Positions 46,405-55,774 of a DNA stretch of 64,000 nucleotides are shown in pieces. The notes under the pieces were generated by a model. That model was not told the DNA's origin and did not search any database. It was given only the letters and a program-made list of their open reading frames with translations. Each line of letters opens with the position of its first letter. Within the stretch, counting starts at the first letter, position 1. The DNA is from Lachnospiraceae bacterium (lineage in GTDB: Bacteria; Bacillota; Clostridia; Lachnospirales; Lachnospiraceae). The stretch covers positions 173,388-237,387 of the forward strand of contig JAAWAC010000012.1 in assembly GCA_022791975.1 (NCBI GenBank), in the 5' to 3' direction. The position numbers were made by a program, and so were the translations under genes.

Positions 46405-46433
46405 ATTATAGTACAGCATAAAAACAGTGTCAA
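46405..46433 (-). promoter_or_regulatory. Consensus sigma-A promoter of the RND-tetR operon
   Basis: On the minus strand TTGACA (46433-46428), exactly 17 bases, TATAAT (46410-46405). Both hexamers are perfect, which implies high basal strength that must be held down by the adjacent operator. Confidence 0.9.
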
Positions 46434-46452
46434 TTCTTCAGATATTAAATTT

Positions 46453-47640
46453 TCATAAATATTTTTTCAACAGCTCTGCCTTATCCGTTTTCTCCCAGGG
46501 AAGATCCAAATCCGTGCGACCAAAGTGTCCGTAGGCTGCGGTCTGCTTGTAAATGGGCCGACGCAGATCCAACATTTTGATAATGCCCGCCGGGCGCAGA
46601 TCAAAATTCTCCCGGATCAGCTCCACAAATTTCGCATCGGAGAGCTTGCCAGTTCCAAAGGTATCCACATTCACAGAGGTGGGACGAGCCACGCCGATGG
46701 CATAGGAAAGCTGTACCTCACATTTGTCCGCAAGGCCGGCTGCCACAATATTTTTCGCCACATACCGGGCTGCATAGGCTGCGGAGCGGTCTACCTTGGT
46801 GCAGTCCTTGCCAGAGAAGGCGCCACCGCCGTGGCGGGCCATGCCACCGTAGGTATCCACAATAATCTTCCGTCCGGTCAGACCACTGTCCCCGTGAGGT
46901 CCGCCAATGACAAAGCGTCCGGTGGGATTGATAAAGAACTTGGTGTTCTCATCCACCATTTCCTTGGGAAGAATCTCATCAAATACATATTTTTTGATGT
47001 CTTTATGTATCTGCTCCTGGCTTACCTCCTCCCCGTGCTGAGTGGAAAGCACCACTGCATCCAGACGCAAAGGATGCCCCGCCTCGTCATATTCCACGGT
47101 TACCTGGGTCTTTCCGTCAGGACGCAGATAGGTCAGGGTCCCGTCTTTACGGATCTTGGTCAGCTGCTGCGCCAACTTTTGAGCCAGAGAAATGGGATAG
47201 GGCATAAGCTCTGGTGTCTCATTGCTGGCATAGCCAAACATCATTCCCTGGTCCCCGGCGCCGATGGCCTCCAGCTCATCCTCTGTCATAGTCTTTTCCT
47301 TCGCCTCCAGGGCCTTGTTTACACCCATGGCAATGTCTGTGGACTGCTCGTCAATGGCTGTGATGACAGCGCAGTTATCCGCGTCAAAGCCGTATTTTCC
47401 CCGATCATAGCCGATCTCCCGGATGGTATCCCGAACAACCTTCTGAATGTCCACATACCCCTGCGTGGTAATCTCTCCCATCACCAGCACCAGGCCTGTG
47501 GTAGTGGCTGTCTCACAGGCTACCCGGCTCATGGGGTCCTGCTCCAAAAGCGCATCGAGAACTGCGTCAGAAATCTGATCGCAGATTTTGTCCGGATGTC
47601 CTTCCGTGACGGACTCTGAAGTAAATAACAATTTTTCCAT
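46453..47640 (-). CDS. metK: S-adenosylmethionine synthetase
   Basis: A 395-residue enzyme that makes SAM from methionine and ATP. Family signatures: [20 protein letters not shown] at the start, [12 protein letters not shown] (about 117-128), and [19 protein letters not shown] (about 265-283). ATG at 47640 is chosen with AGGGG about 11 bases upstream; a nearer ATG at 47649 is possible. A still longer frame would run into the riboswitch and is rejected. Last step of the methionine-to-SAM route; expression controlled by the leader. Confidence 0.97.
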   Translation of the reverse strand: MEKLLFTSESVTEGHPDKICDQISDAVLDALLEQDPMSRVACETATTTGLVLVMGEITTQGYVDIQKVVRDTIREIGYDRGKYGFDADNCAVITAIDEQSTDIAMGVNKALEAKEKTMTEDELEAIGAGDQGMMFGYASNETPELMPYPISLAQKLAQQLTKIRKDGTLTYLRPDGKTQVTVEYDEAGHPLRLDAVVLSTQHGEEVSQEQIHKDIKKYVFDEILPKEMVDENTKFFINPTGRFVIGGPHGDSGLTGRKIIVDTYGGMARHGGGAFSGKDCTKVDRSAAYAARYVAKNIVAAGLADKCEVQLSYAIGVARPTSVNVDTFGTGKLSDAKFVELIRENFDLRPAGIIKMLDLRRPIYKQTAAYGHFGRTDLDLPWEKTDKAELLKKYL

Positions 47641-47698
47641 GATTTTCATGTCCCCTTTCTTTTCTTCTGTTTGCCTTAATTTTTTCGTTTCTGCATAC

Positions 47699-47841
47699 AA
47701 AAAAGCCCACATAAGTGGACTCGACATGAACACATCAAATCCTCTTATTGTTCGAATTTACTCGCTCAGGTTGGCACCTTCCATATTTGGGGTTGCCGTG
47801 ACTTCACAGATCCTTTGTATCTCCATCACTCTGAATAAGAG
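47699..47841 (-). ncRNA. SAM-I (S-box) riboswitch of metK
   Basis: On the minus strand the aptamer (47841-47742) begins CTCTTATTCAGAGTGATGGA and contains GTGAAGTCACGGCAACC and GGAAGGTGCCAACC, the S-box landmarks, closing on AATAAGAG. A terminator stem (GTCCAC/GTGGGC, 47720-47705) with T6 follows. SAM binding would favour termination. Confidence 0.93.
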
Positions 47842-47874
47842 AAATATGCACGGTATGGACTTTTTCTATAAATT

Positions 47875-47903
47875 ACTCTACTGCGTTTTGTGGCAAATGT
47901 CAA
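47875..47903 (-). promoter_or_regulatory. Promoter of the metK riboswitch transcript
   Basis: On the minus strand TTGACA (47903-47898), 17 bases, TAGAGT (47880-47875); start point about 30 bases before the aptamer. Confidence 0.7.
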
Positions 47904-47960
47904 GGATTATTTAAGGCTGGCAGGATTTGCCGGATTGTTCCAGTCATCCTTTCCGACCCC

Positions 47961-47995
47961 AAGAGCCATCTGCCTTTTTCCTGCAAATGGCTCTT
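47961..47995. terminator. Hairpin between the sugar dehydrogenase and metK
   Basis: AAGAGCCAT (47961-47969) pairs perfectly with ATGGCTCTT (47987-47995). On the plus side ATTTTC follows; on the minus side, the direction of the dehydrogenase, the T-tract is poor. Function as terminator is likely but not certain. Confidence 0.55.
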
Positions 47996-48029
47996 ATTTT
48001 CTTCCATAATTTTCAATTTTAGCAAGCAT

Positions 48030-49019
48030 CTATTCCCAAGGCTTTAACAAAACCTTACAGGTATCGCTCTTCATAAATTTCTCAAAGGCTTCCTGAGCCC
48101 TGGAAAATCCATACACATCCGTGATCAATCGCTCCACTCTGGGATTATGACGGAGTATGGCGTACATGTCCTCAAAATCCGTGAGATTATAATGCCAGGA
48201 CCCTATAAGAGTCAGGTTCTTCCGAATAAAATCATCGCTGGGGCAGATTTCAATGGTGTGATGATTCTCCCCGCAGAAGGCCACAGTTCCACCAGGCTCC
48301 ATCATATCCATGCACAGCCTTTCCGCACTTCCGTTTCCGGAGGCATCCAGTGCCTTCTCTAGGGGATCCTTTCCTTTGGCCTCTAAAATCTTTTCTTTGA
48401 TATGCTCATCCATGGGGTTTAAAACAACATCTGCCCCCAGCTCTCTTGCCATATTCTGCCGAAATTCCACGCTTTCCACCGCGATAACCCGGGCTCCCAA
48501 AAACTTAGCAATGGCCGTGGCTCCCATTCCCACAGGGCCAAGCCCTGTGATAAGCACCGTGTCAAAGGCCTTTACCTCCATGCGCTTAAGAGACCGGAAG
48601 GCCGGCCCAAGGGCGCAACAGGCCATGGCCCCCAGATCAAAGGAAATGTCATCGGGGAGTGGTGTCAACACAAAGTCCTGCACCAGAACATATTGGGCAA
48701 AATGGGTAAAATACGGGGGTTTGCTGGGACACAGAATATAATTTCCGCTTCTGCACAGGCGACAATGTCCGCAGCCAGACAGAGGGTTGATAATCACCCG
48801 ATCTCCCTCTTTTACCCGGCTGGAACCGGCTGTGGCCGTAACCACGCCCGCCCCCTCATGTCCCGAAGTACGTACCTTTTCCTCTGACAAAAATGCTTTT
48901 TTATCACTTCCGCAAATGGGAGAGGATTCAATTTTTACCACCACCCATTCCCCCCGAGGCTCAGGGTCTGCCACATCCTCCACATATGCCTGTCCGTTTC
49001 CCAATACCAATGCTTTCAT
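48030..49019 (-). CDS. Zinc-dependent alcohol dehydrogenase-like polyol/sugar oxidoreductase (first copy)
   Basis: A 329-residue medium-chain dehydrogenase. Catalytic-zinc ligands are in SSPICGSDKKAF and SGHEGAGVV; the structural-zinc lobe has four cysteines in GCGHCRLCRSGNYILC; the Rossmann motif is GLGPVGMG (about 156-163). The family oxidises polyols or sugar alcohols. GAGGAGG precedes the ATG. It is the last gene of the carbohydrate locus, separated from the isomerase gene by a 131-base repeat-containing gap. Confidence 0.88.
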   Translation of the reverse strand: MKALVLGNGQAYVEDVADPEPRGEWVVVKIESSPICGSDKKAFLSEEKVRTSGHEGAGVVTATAGSSRVKEGDRVIINPLSGCGHCRLCRSGNYILCPSKPPYFTHFAQYVLVQDFVLTPLPDDISFDLGAMACCALGPAFRSLKRMEVKAFDTVLITGLGPVGMGATAIAKFLGARVIAVESVEFRQNMARELGADVVLNPMDEHIKEKILEAKGKDPLEKALDASGNGSAERLCMDMMEPGGTVAFCGENHHTIEICPSDDFIRKNLTLIGSWHYNLTDFEDMYAILRHNPRVERLITDVYGFSRAQEAFEKFMKSDTCKVLLKPWE

Positions 49020-49040
49020 TTCTTATCCTCCTCTAAATCT

Positions 49041-49152
49041 AAATCGCTGTGTGATGGCGCTAAAAAGAGTAAAGTCCCTCCTGCGCCTTTGCAACTTTAC
49101 TGGCCGGCAAAGAATTTTAGAAAAAACTTGATATTTCTTAGCTGAACTATTT
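49041..49152. repeat. Intergenic repeat, copy A, in the sugar locus
   Basis: Shares with 54074-54222 the blocks TCGCTG-n-G-n-GA followed by AGAGTAAAGTC, and CTTG-n-TATTTCTTAGCTG-n-ACTATTT. This copy also holds an inverted pair AGTAAAGT / ACTTTACT (about 49068 and 49093). Non-coding and of unknown role. Confidence 0.6.
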
Positions 49153-49987
49153 ATCCTGGCCACACTGCGTCTATGGACTCGCTGACAGTATGTACCGCAT
49201 CCTCAAAGGACATGTCTCCCAGACGCTTTTCAAAGGGCTCTGCCAGAATCGGTCCTGTGTATCCCAGTTCTCTTAATCCCTGGAAAAATTCTCCAATTCT
49301 TAGCACTCCTGTGCTTCCAGGTAGGGCTCGAACCCGATCCTCCTGCTCCTCCGGAGGAATTCCCGCCGGCGCGTCCATAATATGTGCGGCCACAACTTTT
49401 TTCTCATGGCCCAGCTTTTGAAAATCCTTATAGCACTGTCCCGCCAGATCCCAATGCCATACATCCAGCAAAATTCCCATATTACCTGTGCCAATGGCCT
49501 CACACAATTCCAGCATCCCGTCCAGATTATGGATAAACTGGTATTTTACATTTTTTCTAAGCTTCGGCGGGCCCAAAAATTCCAGCCCAAATGAAATTCC
49601 ATAATTTTCCAGAACTTCTGCTATGGGGCGCAGCCTTTTTACATGCAAACGAAAGTTTTCCTCATAGGAAAGGGTTTCACTGGAAGGGATAATCCAGCTG
49701 ATACATCTGGTTGCCCCGCAAGACTTTGCGTACCTTACATAGGCCTCCCAGTCCTCCATGCCCCTTTCATAGGTCTCTTGGTCCTTTCTGTAATCCACCG
49801 TAAGTCCAAACCCGGCTGCCCGCAGCTGATATTTTTCCAAGAGCTCCTTTGTCTGTTCTACCGGCATCTGTGCGTCTCTCTCAAGTTTGAGCCAAATTCC
49901 CTGAAATCCATACGCTTGAGCCACAGGCGCCGATACATCCAGGGTAACCGGATGTCCGATGCAATCCGGCGCTAAAGTCTTATACAT
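49151..49987 (-). CDS. Sugar phosphate isomerase/epimerase-family TIM barrel (first copy)
   Basis: A 278-residue xylose-isomerase-like TIM barrel of the AP-endonuclease-2 superfamily. Metal-ligand positions appear as Glu in GLEFLGP, Asp/His in LLDVWHWDLAG, His in AAHIMDAP and Glu in ILAEPFEK near the C-terminus. Such enzymes isomerise or epimerise keto-sugars or dehydrate inosose. AAGGAGGAGG precedes the ATG. It directly follows the ABC permease genes. Confidence 0.85.
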   Translation of the reverse strand: MYKTLAPDCIGHPVTLDVSAPVAQAYGFQGIWLKLERDAQMPVEQTKELLEKYQLRAAGFGLTVDYRKDQETYERGMEDWEAYVRYAKSCGATRCISWIIPSSETLSYEENFRLHVKRLRPIAEVLENYGISFGLEFLGPPKLRKNVKYQFIHNLDGMLELCEAIGTGNMGILLDVWHWDLAGQCYKDFQKLGHEKKVVAAHIMDAPAGIPPEEQEDRVRALPGSTGVLRIGEFFQGLRELGYTGPILAEPFEKRLGDMSFEDAVHTVSESIDAVWPG

Positions 49988-50017
49988 ATCTGCCTCCTCC
50001 TTCTCTTTTATACAAAT

Positions 50018-50854
50018 TCATCCCTTCACAGCACCTGCTGTCATTCCCTCAATAATCCGTTTGCTAAAGGAAAAATACAAAATCATAACCGGAAGCATGG
50101 TTACCAGAATCCCGGCCATCAGCCTTGGATAGTCCACCGTATAAGCAGATTTAAACACGGTAAGCCCCACGGGAACCGTCCGCAGCGTGTCCTTGCTTAC
50201 CAGGATCAGCGCAAAAGAAAATTCATTCCAGACTGCAAAAAACTGGATAATCGCCACCGTGGCCAAAATGGGACCAGCCAGGGGAAGCACAATCCGAAAC
50301 ATGGTCTTAAAAAACCCGCATCCGTCAATGGCTGCTGCTTCCTCCAGCTCTTTGGGAATGGATTTTACATAACTCTCCACCAGCATAATGGAGATGGGAA
50401 GCCCAAACCCAATATAGGGAAACAACAGGGTATACCAATGATTGGTCAGACCAATCTGTTTAAACTGAATATACAAGGGTACTAATAATGCATGAAGGGG
50501 TATCAACATTCCCATGGTAAAATAATTATATAAAAATCCCCGCCCCCGAAATCGGTAGCGGGAAAGTACATAGCCGGCCATAAAAGCCAGTATGACAATT
50601 CCCGATACAGATACTATGGTATTGCGAAAGCTGTTTCCCATTGCTGTCACTAAATCTGTCTGGGTAAACACAGAAATGTAATTTCTCAAATCCAATGCTT
50701 TGGGCAGCGCTGTGGAGGACTGGTTAAACTCTGCCTGGGTTTTAAAGGAAGAGTAAAAAATCCATATCATGGGAAACACGCAGGAAAAGGAGAACAGGCA
50801 TAAGATCAAATTTCCCAAAAGCCTAAGAACTCCTGTTCGTTTTTTCTTCATCAT
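50018..50854 (-). CDS. CUT1-type sugar ABC permease (MalG-like)
   Basis: A 278-residue permease with six helices and the coupling motif EEAAAIDGCGFFKTMFRIVLP (about 183-203). ATG at 50854 overlaps the preceding TGA (ATGATGA) and lies 5 bases after AAAGGAG; the next ATG would also serve. It ends with the usual short FVKG-type tail. Partner of the permease at 50851-51750. Confidence 0.93.
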   Translation of the reverse strand: MMKKKRTGVLRLLGNLILCLFSFSCVFPMIWIFYSSFKTQAEFNQSSTALPKALDLRNYISVFTQTDLVTAMGNSFRNTIVSVSGIVILAFMAGYVLSRYRFRGRGFLYNYFTMGMLIPLHALLVPLYIQFKQIGLTNHWYTLLFPYIGFGLPISIMLVESYVKSIPKELEEAAAIDGCGFFKTMFRIVLPLAGPILATVAIIQFFAVWNEFSFALILVSKDTLRTVPVGLTVFKSAYTVDYPRLMAGILVTMLPVMILYFSFSKRIIEGMTAGAVKG

Positions 50855-51750
50855 CCCTTCTCCTTTCTCCATGGCTGGGTGATCAGCACTCTGCTGGCAA
50901 TAACCAGAGACAGACTTAAAATCAGGATTCCCACGGACATTGCGCTGGCATATCCGTAATGGCTCTTGATAAAGGTGGTTTTATAAACCTGGAGCGCCAT
51001 CACCATGGAGCTGGTCCCCGGTCCTCCGTTTGTCATTACGTAAATGTGATCGAATATTTTCATATTTCCCGCGATACACAGCATTACCGCCACAGCCAGA
51101 GAATCCTTTATTAGGGGAAGGGTAATGCGCAGTGCTTTTTGCAGCCCGGATGCCCCATCAAGCTCCGCCATCTCGTAAATGCTTGGATCGATGGATGTCA
51201 TGGCCGCCATAATGATCACCATATAATATCCAATGTATTGCCAAATTAGCGGAATACTGATAATAAAGATAATGGTGGCCGGATTGTCCAGCCAGGGCTT
51301 GGCCCATTTTTCCAGATGAATGGCCCGCAAAAAAGCATTTACCAGGCCAAAATCATAGTTAAAGATAAAGGACCAGACAAATCCCACCACCACCGCGGAA
51401 ATGGTTGCAGGGAAATAGGCCACCACCCGATGAAAGGCTTTTAACTTGATGATTCTGGAGCTGAGCAGTGCAGAGAAGAAAAAAGCTATTCCAATCTGGC
51501 CAAGGATGCATGTGATGGCAATCCACACATTATTTTGAAATGCCTTCCAGAATTCCGTGTCCTTTAGCAGCAGCCGGTAATTTTTGAAACCTATATACTT
51601 CATGTCCACACCCCCGGACCACTGAAACAGGCTAAATCGTATGGCCCCCAGAATGGGAACAATCACCACATAGGTATAAATCAGAAAGGCTGGCAAAATA
51701 CACACCAACAGGTAGAACCACAGTTTGGATTTCCCTCTATTTTTTCCCAC
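50851..51750 (-). CDS. CUT1-type sugar ABC permease (MalF-like)
   Basis: A 299-residue permease with a GTG start behind GGGAGG. Six helices; the coupling loop is EMAELDGASGLQKALRITLPL (about 193-213). The characteristic ...MTNGGPGTSSMVMALQVYKTTF segment of MalF/UgpA proteins is present. No ATPase gene is in the locus; CUT1 importers often borrow a shared MsmK-type ATPase. Confidence 0.93.
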   Translation of the reverse strand: MGKNRGKSKLWFYLLVCILPAFLIYTYVVIVPILGAIRFSLFQWSGGVDMKYIGFKNYRLLLKDTEFWKAFQNNVWIAITCILGQIGIAFFFSALLSSRIIKLKAFHRVVAYFPATISAVVVGFVWSFIFNYDFGLVNAFLRAIHLEKWAKPWLDNPATIIFIISIPLIWQYIGYYMVIIMAAMTSIDPSIYEMAELDGASGLQKALRITLPLIKDSLAVAVMLCIAGNMKIFDHIYVMTNGGPGTSSMVMALQVYKTTFIKSHYGYASAMSVGILILSLSLVIASRVLITQPWRKEKG

Positions 51751-51820
51751 ATTCTTCCTCCCTGTTCTTTTCTCAGGAAAGGGAAGCGCTCTAAGACTCC
51801 CCTTTCCTTAGATCCTTGGG

Positions 51821-53197
51821 CTACTGTAGCAATTCCTGCTCCATCTGTATCTCATTTGCCAGCTCTTCCGGGGTTTTCTCCCCGGCCAGCAGGGACTGAA
51901 GGCCCACATTCATGGTCTCAATCACAGAACCGGACATACAGGCATCGTAGATGCGCACCGTCTTTGCCTCCTTCATAAGCTGATTGTATTCTGTATACAG
52001 GGGAGAAACCTTGCTCTCGTCATAAGTGGGATCGGCCCAAGCTGTGAGATTTCCCATGGAAGCTGTAATATCTGCCTGCTCCTTTCCTGTGAGCGTTTTC
52101 ACCAAATCCATGACCAGTTCTTTCTTTTCCTCAGGCACGGAGGATCCCACGGATAAAAACCAGGCTGGCCCGCCGGAAATAGTGTTCTGCTGATCCGTTC
52201 CCCCGGGAACAGCTGGCAGCAGCGCAAGCTTGGTGGCATTCTTAATCTCCTCCGGCGCAGTGGTCTCTATAATGGGGATAAACCAGGTACCGGATACAAT
52301 GGAAGCAGCTTTACCGTTAAAGTAAACCGTATCCTCCTCTTTATCATCAATAGAATTAATGTCCGCATTAAATGCGCCTTTATCGTTTAGCTCCTTAAAA
52401 AGCGTTAAGGCATCAATAAATTCCTGATCCGTAAACTTTGCCCCGGTCCCTTCCAAAATGGACTGGGTCCAGTCTGCTCCCGTATACCGATCTCCCAGGG
52501 TGCTGATCCAGCAGGACTCTGCCGGCCAGTTTGGCTTATTCCCCAACACAAAGGTGCTGATACCAGCTGCTTTAAACTTTTCCGTTGCCTCCAGAAGCTC
52601 CTCCCAGGTCTCAGGAAAAGTCTCATATCCCATGTCTGCCCACATTTGGGAATTATAGTAGACCAGACCTGTGGCCATACTCTGGGTGGGGATTCCGTAG
52701 ATTTTTTCCTCTCTGGTCACAGCCTCAAAGGCATTTTCAATGTACCCGTCTCTCCAGGCAGGATCTGCGTCCAACCCTGTATTCAGGTCACTCACCCAGC
52801 CATTGTCAATAAATGTGGTAGCCCAGGAGCCTTTCAGCATAAAAATATCCGGAATATCCCCAGCCGCACACACGGAATTGATCTTGGTCTGGTAGGAAGT
52901 CTGATCCATATCCTCCAGATTTACCTCCACCTCCGGATGCTCCTCACACCACTGATCCAGCATATTGTAAAAGCCTGTGGCAAATCCCTCGGTTCCCTGG
53001 CCGCTCCTAGGAGTCTGGCTCATAAGATGAATGACAATCTTCTCACCCGAAGCCTCCGTTTCGGTCTCCTGAGTTTCCGCATCCTCTGTGCCCTCCTGTG
53101 TGGCCGGTTCCGGCTCATTCACCGGCTTACTGGAGCACCCCCACAGAGAACTGACGACCATCACGGTCAATAGCGCTGCAAACAATCTTTTTCTCAT
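51821..53197 (-). CDS. Family 1 extracellular sugar-binding lipoprotein
   Basis: A 458-residue SBP_bac_1 lipoprotein. Signal peptide MRKRLFAALLTVMVVSSLWG with lipobox LWGC, a Glu/Thr-rich linker to about residue 50, then the binding fold with DIFMLKGSWATTFIDNGWVSDL and YGIPTQSMATGLVYYN, which are typical. The C-terminal AGEKTPEELANEIQMEQELL segment is a family landmark. AGGAGG lies before the ATG. First of the importer genes after the upstream isomerase. Confidence 0.93.
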   Translation of the reverse strand: MRKRLFAALLTVMVVSSLWGCSSKPVNEPEPATQEGTEDAETQETETEASGEKIVIHLMSQTPRSGQGTEGFATGFYNMLDQWCEEHPEVEVNLEDMDQTSYQTKINSVCAAGDIPDIFMLKGSWATTFIDNGWVSDLNTGLDADPAWRDGYIENAFEAVTREEKIYGIPTQSMATGLVYYNSQMWADMGYETFPETWEELLEATEKFKAAGISTFVLGNKPNWPAESCWISTLGDRYTGADWTQSILEGTGAKFTDQEFIDALTLFKELNDKGAFNADINSIDDKEEDTVYFNGKAASIVSGTWFIPIIETTAPEEIKNATKLALLPAVPGGTDQQNTISGGPAWFLSVGSSVPEEKKELVMDLVKTLTGKEQADITASMGNLTAWADPTYDESKVSPLYTEYNQLMKEAKTVRIYDACMSGSVIETMNVGLQSLLAGEKTPEELANEIQMEQELLQ

Positions 53198-53216
53198 ACA
53201 AAAACCTCCTTTTTAT

Positions 53217-54053
53217 TTAAATTCCAATGACATTTTTTAAATACATTCTGCTGTACTGGGCAGATTCATAATTACAAACCCTTTGATAATCCAGCTCCAC
53301 GCAGACCACTCCCTCAAAAGAATGTTTGCGCAATACCTGAAATACACCCTGAAAGTCTACGCAGCCCTGTCCCAATGCCTGAAAGCGTTTCATAGGCCAC
53401 TCCGGATGGGCCGACTCATCTGGGTCCACATCCTTTAAATGGACGTAGGCGGTCCGGTCTATATAGCGCTCCATGGCCTCCACGGCATTTCCTCCCGACA
53501 GCGTCACATGTCCCGTATCCAGGCACAGGCTGACTGTGGCCGGATCTGTCATTTCCAGAAGCATTTCTATCTGCTCCATAGTAAAGACAGGAGTGTTTGC
53601 ATGGGGATGCACACACAAGGTTAAGCCATACTCCTTTGCCATCTTCCCCAGAATAGTTGCCTTTTTTGCGTACACCTCAATGGCTTCCCTGTCCGTGGGA
53701 CGATTGTAGGGCTGATCCTTCCATACCTGCATTTGCAGATTCATATACTTTGCCCCCACCTTCTGTGAAAATTTACAGTAGGCCAGTCCTTTGTCCTGAT
53801 CCTCCTGCCAGTTGGGCGTTAAATAGTGGTACAGGTTCACAAATTTCAACCCGTATTTTCCGCATACATCCACCACCTCCTGGGGGTTTTCCATATAGTA
53901 ATCCGCAAACCAGTTAAAATTCTCCACAGTCTGGTAACCTAGATGGGAAATTTCCCGCAGTGCCTGTTCAAAGGCGATCTTAGGATTTTGATTTCTCTCC
54001 CAGTTATTGTGCTCCTGACTCATCCAGGTCCAAACGGTATATCCAAGTTGCAT
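53217..54053 (-). CDS. Sugar phosphate isomerase/epimerase-family TIM barrel (second copy, IolE/IolI-like)
   Basis: A 278-residue TIM barrel. Metal-ligand landmarks: Glu in VENFNWF, His in VHPHANT, Asp-x-x-His in LCLDTGHV, His in VHLKDVD and Glu in VCVELDYQ. The layout fits inosose dehydratase or keto-sugar epimerases. It is only distantly similar to the copy at 49151-49987. It precedes the binding-protein gene by 19 bases. Confidence 0.86.
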   Translation of the reverse strand: MQLGYTVWTWMSQEHNNWERNQNPKIAFEQALREISHLGYQTVENFNWFADYYMENPQEVVDVCGKYGLKFVNLYHYLTPNWQEDQDKGLAYCKFSQKVGAKYMNLQMQVWKDQPYNRPTDREAIEVYAKKATILGKMAKEYGLTLCVHPHANTPVFTMEQIEMLLEMTDPATVSLCLDTGHVTLSGGNAVEAMERYIDRTAYVHLKDVDPDESAHPEWPMKRFQALGQGCVDFQGVFQVLRKHSFEGVVCVELDYQRVCNYESAQYSRMYLKNVIGI

Positions 54054-54073
54054 CCATCATCCCTCCTATATAA

Positions 54074-54222
54074 AGTCGCTGCGCGACAGCTCTGAAGAGT
54101 AAAGTCGCAAAAAATAGTTCTAGTAAACACTTGCTATTTCTTAGCTGGACTATTTTAAGTGTCACTACCGTCCTGCTAAGAATTTCAAAAACCTTGTTAC
54201 TTCTTACCCTGACTTCTAAGTA
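54074..54222. repeat. Intergenic repeat, copies B and C, in the sugar locus
   Basis: Copy B (about 54074-54157) shares TCGCTG...AGAGTAAAGTC and CTTG-n-TATTTCTTAGCTGGACTATTT with 49041-49152. A degenerate further copy of the second block lies at about 54177-54222 (AAGAATTT...CCTTGTTACTTCTTACCCTGACT). An inverted pair AAATAGTT / ACTATTT is also present. Non-coding. Confidence 0.55.
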
Positions 54223-54258
54223 AGCATCCCTTCCCTGGTAAATTTTACAATATTTTCC

Positions 54259-55278
54259 TTACGGCCTGATAATTACCTTCACGGCCTCTCCCCTTCTCAA
54301 AAGCTCCAGTCCCTTATGTATTTCCTCCAGAGGATAGATGCCTGTGATAAGCTTAGAGAGATCGATCTCCCGATTCTCTATCACCTCAACGGCCTTTGGA
54401 AAGGTAGCGTTGGCTAACCAGGTGCCCTTTACCTCAATTTCCTTTGTGGTAATTTCACACTGGGCAATCTCTTTGCGGGCCTTTTTATTCACTCCAAACA
54501 AAACCACCGTTCCGCCCTTTCTGACCAGCTCCACGCTTGTAGCCACCTGAGAACCTGTCACATCAAACACAACGTCCACTCCCACTCCCGTGGCCGCCAT
54601 TACAGCTTCCTTAACATTTTCCTTTCCAGGATTCATCACGGTTCCCAATGAAAGCCTCTCCGCAAATTTTGCCCTCAGCTCAGCCGTCTCCAAAATAAGC
54701 AGTTTCTTTACTCCCATTCTGCCAAGAAGCATGGCTATCATCAGGCCAATCGGGCCTGCGCCTATGACTACCGCGCTGTCTCCCGGCCGTACATGCACCT
54801 TTTCCAGTCCGTTGAGCACACAGGAAAGGGGCTCCGCACAGGCCGCCTCGGCTGCCTCCACATCCTCTTTGATGGCATATGCCACCTTGTCACTGACCAC
54901 ACAATACTTTGCAAAGGCCCCATCATAATCAATTCCCAGAGCCTCCACATGCTCACACTGATTGGGAAGATTCTTCCGGCAATAAAAGCACTTTCCGCAG
55001 TAATTGTTGGGATTGACCACCACACGGTCTCCCACCTGGAGCTGATCCACGGCCGCGCCCTTCTCCCTCACATAACCCACAAACTCATGGCCTAAAATGG
55101 TATTCGGTGTGGCAGGATATCCTGGGGGAACCGCTGTGATATGCACATCCGTGCCGCAAATACTACAGGCCTCCACCTCTATAAGTATCTGATTCTCCCT
55201 GGTGATCTCAGGAATCGGTACTTCCTTTACGGTGAGCCTCCCCTCCCCCTCAAATACTGCCGCTTTCATGGTTTTCAT
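54259..55278 (-). CDS. Zinc-dependent sorbitol/threonine-type dehydrogenase (second copy)
   Basis: A 339-residue medium-chain dehydrogenase. Catalytic-zinc region ACSICGTDVHI and ILGHEFVGYV, structural-zinc cysteines in NYCGKCFYCRKNLPNQC, Rossmann motif GAGPIGLM (about 172-179). ATG at 55278 is chosen (GGTGG upstream); another ATG three codons later is possible. It is close to rbsD and likely cotranscribed. It is only moderately similar to the copy at 48030-49019. Confidence 0.88.
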   Translation of the reverse strand: MKTMKAAVFEGEGRLTVKEVPIPEITRENQILIEVEACSICGTDVHITAVPPGYPATPNTILGHEFVGYVREKGAAVDQLQVGDRVVVNPNNYCGKCFYCRKNLPNQCEHVEALGIDYDGAFAKYCVVSDKVAYAIKEDVEAAEAACAEPLSCVLNGLEKVHVRPGDSAVVIGAGPIGLMIAMLLGRMGVKKLLILETAELRAKFAERLSLGTVMNPGKENVKEAVMAATGVGVDVVFDVTGSQVATSVELVRKGGTVVLFGVNKKARKEIAQCEITTKEIEVKGTWLANATFPKAVEVIENREIDLSKLITGIYPLEEIHKGLELLRRGEAVKVIIRP

Positions 55279-55316
55279 AAACAATCATCCCACCTTTCTT
55301 CCTTTTTCTGTGCTTC

Positions 55317-55712
55317 TTAAAAATTAACTCCCGCCACCAAAATAACATTGGCGTAGCTTGTGCATTCCCCTGTGCGGATGACAAATTTTGCCTGGTTCAA
55401 CAACTCCTTAAACTCCTTATGAGGCACTTGCCTGCAAGGATATCCCTGCAAAATCTTTTTCATGCTGTTCTCCACCTGGGGATTTGCCTGGGTGCATTCC
55501 TCTGCATACACATAGGATTCAATAACCAGCTCTATGGATATGGCCTGGAGTACCTGTTCAAAGGAGGGAATTCCCTTTGTCAGAGAAAGATCGATGACTG
55601 GAACCCCCTCCGGTGTGGGCAATCCTGCATCTCCCACCGCCAGCATCTGGGTGTGTCCTAGGGCCGCAACCCCACGAATAATTTCTGAATTCAGAAGCTT
55701 GTCTTTTTTCAA
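55317..55712 (-). CDS. rbsD: RbsD/FucU-family sugar pyranase
   Basis: A 131-residue protein that interconverts ring forms of ribose or related sugars. Landmarks: KLLNSEIIRGVAALGHTQML, VGDAGLPTP, VPVIDLSLTKGIP, and a terminal RTGECTSYANVILVAGVNF. A TTG start at 55712 is chosen: GGGGGAG lies 4-6 bases before it and gives the standard RbsD length; the longer frame from 55775 adds 21 residues not found in the family. It lies between lacI and the dehydrogenase gene. Confidence 0.93.
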   Translation of the reverse strand: MKKDKLLNSEIIRGVAALGHTQMLAVGDAGLPTPEGVPVIDLSLTKGIPSFEQVLQAISIELVIESYVYAEECTQANPQVENSMKKILQGYPCRQVPHKEFKELLNQAKFVIRTGECTSYANVILVAGVNF

Positions 55713-55774
55713 AATTCTCCCCCTCTCGTGTCCCCTTTTTTCTGGGAACCCTTTTTCATGCCTGTCTCTTTTCA

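Noticed and set aside
47641..47733. N-terminal extension of metK into its leader
   Set aside because: The extension runs through the S-box terminator, and [18 protein letters not shown] at 47640 is the normal start.
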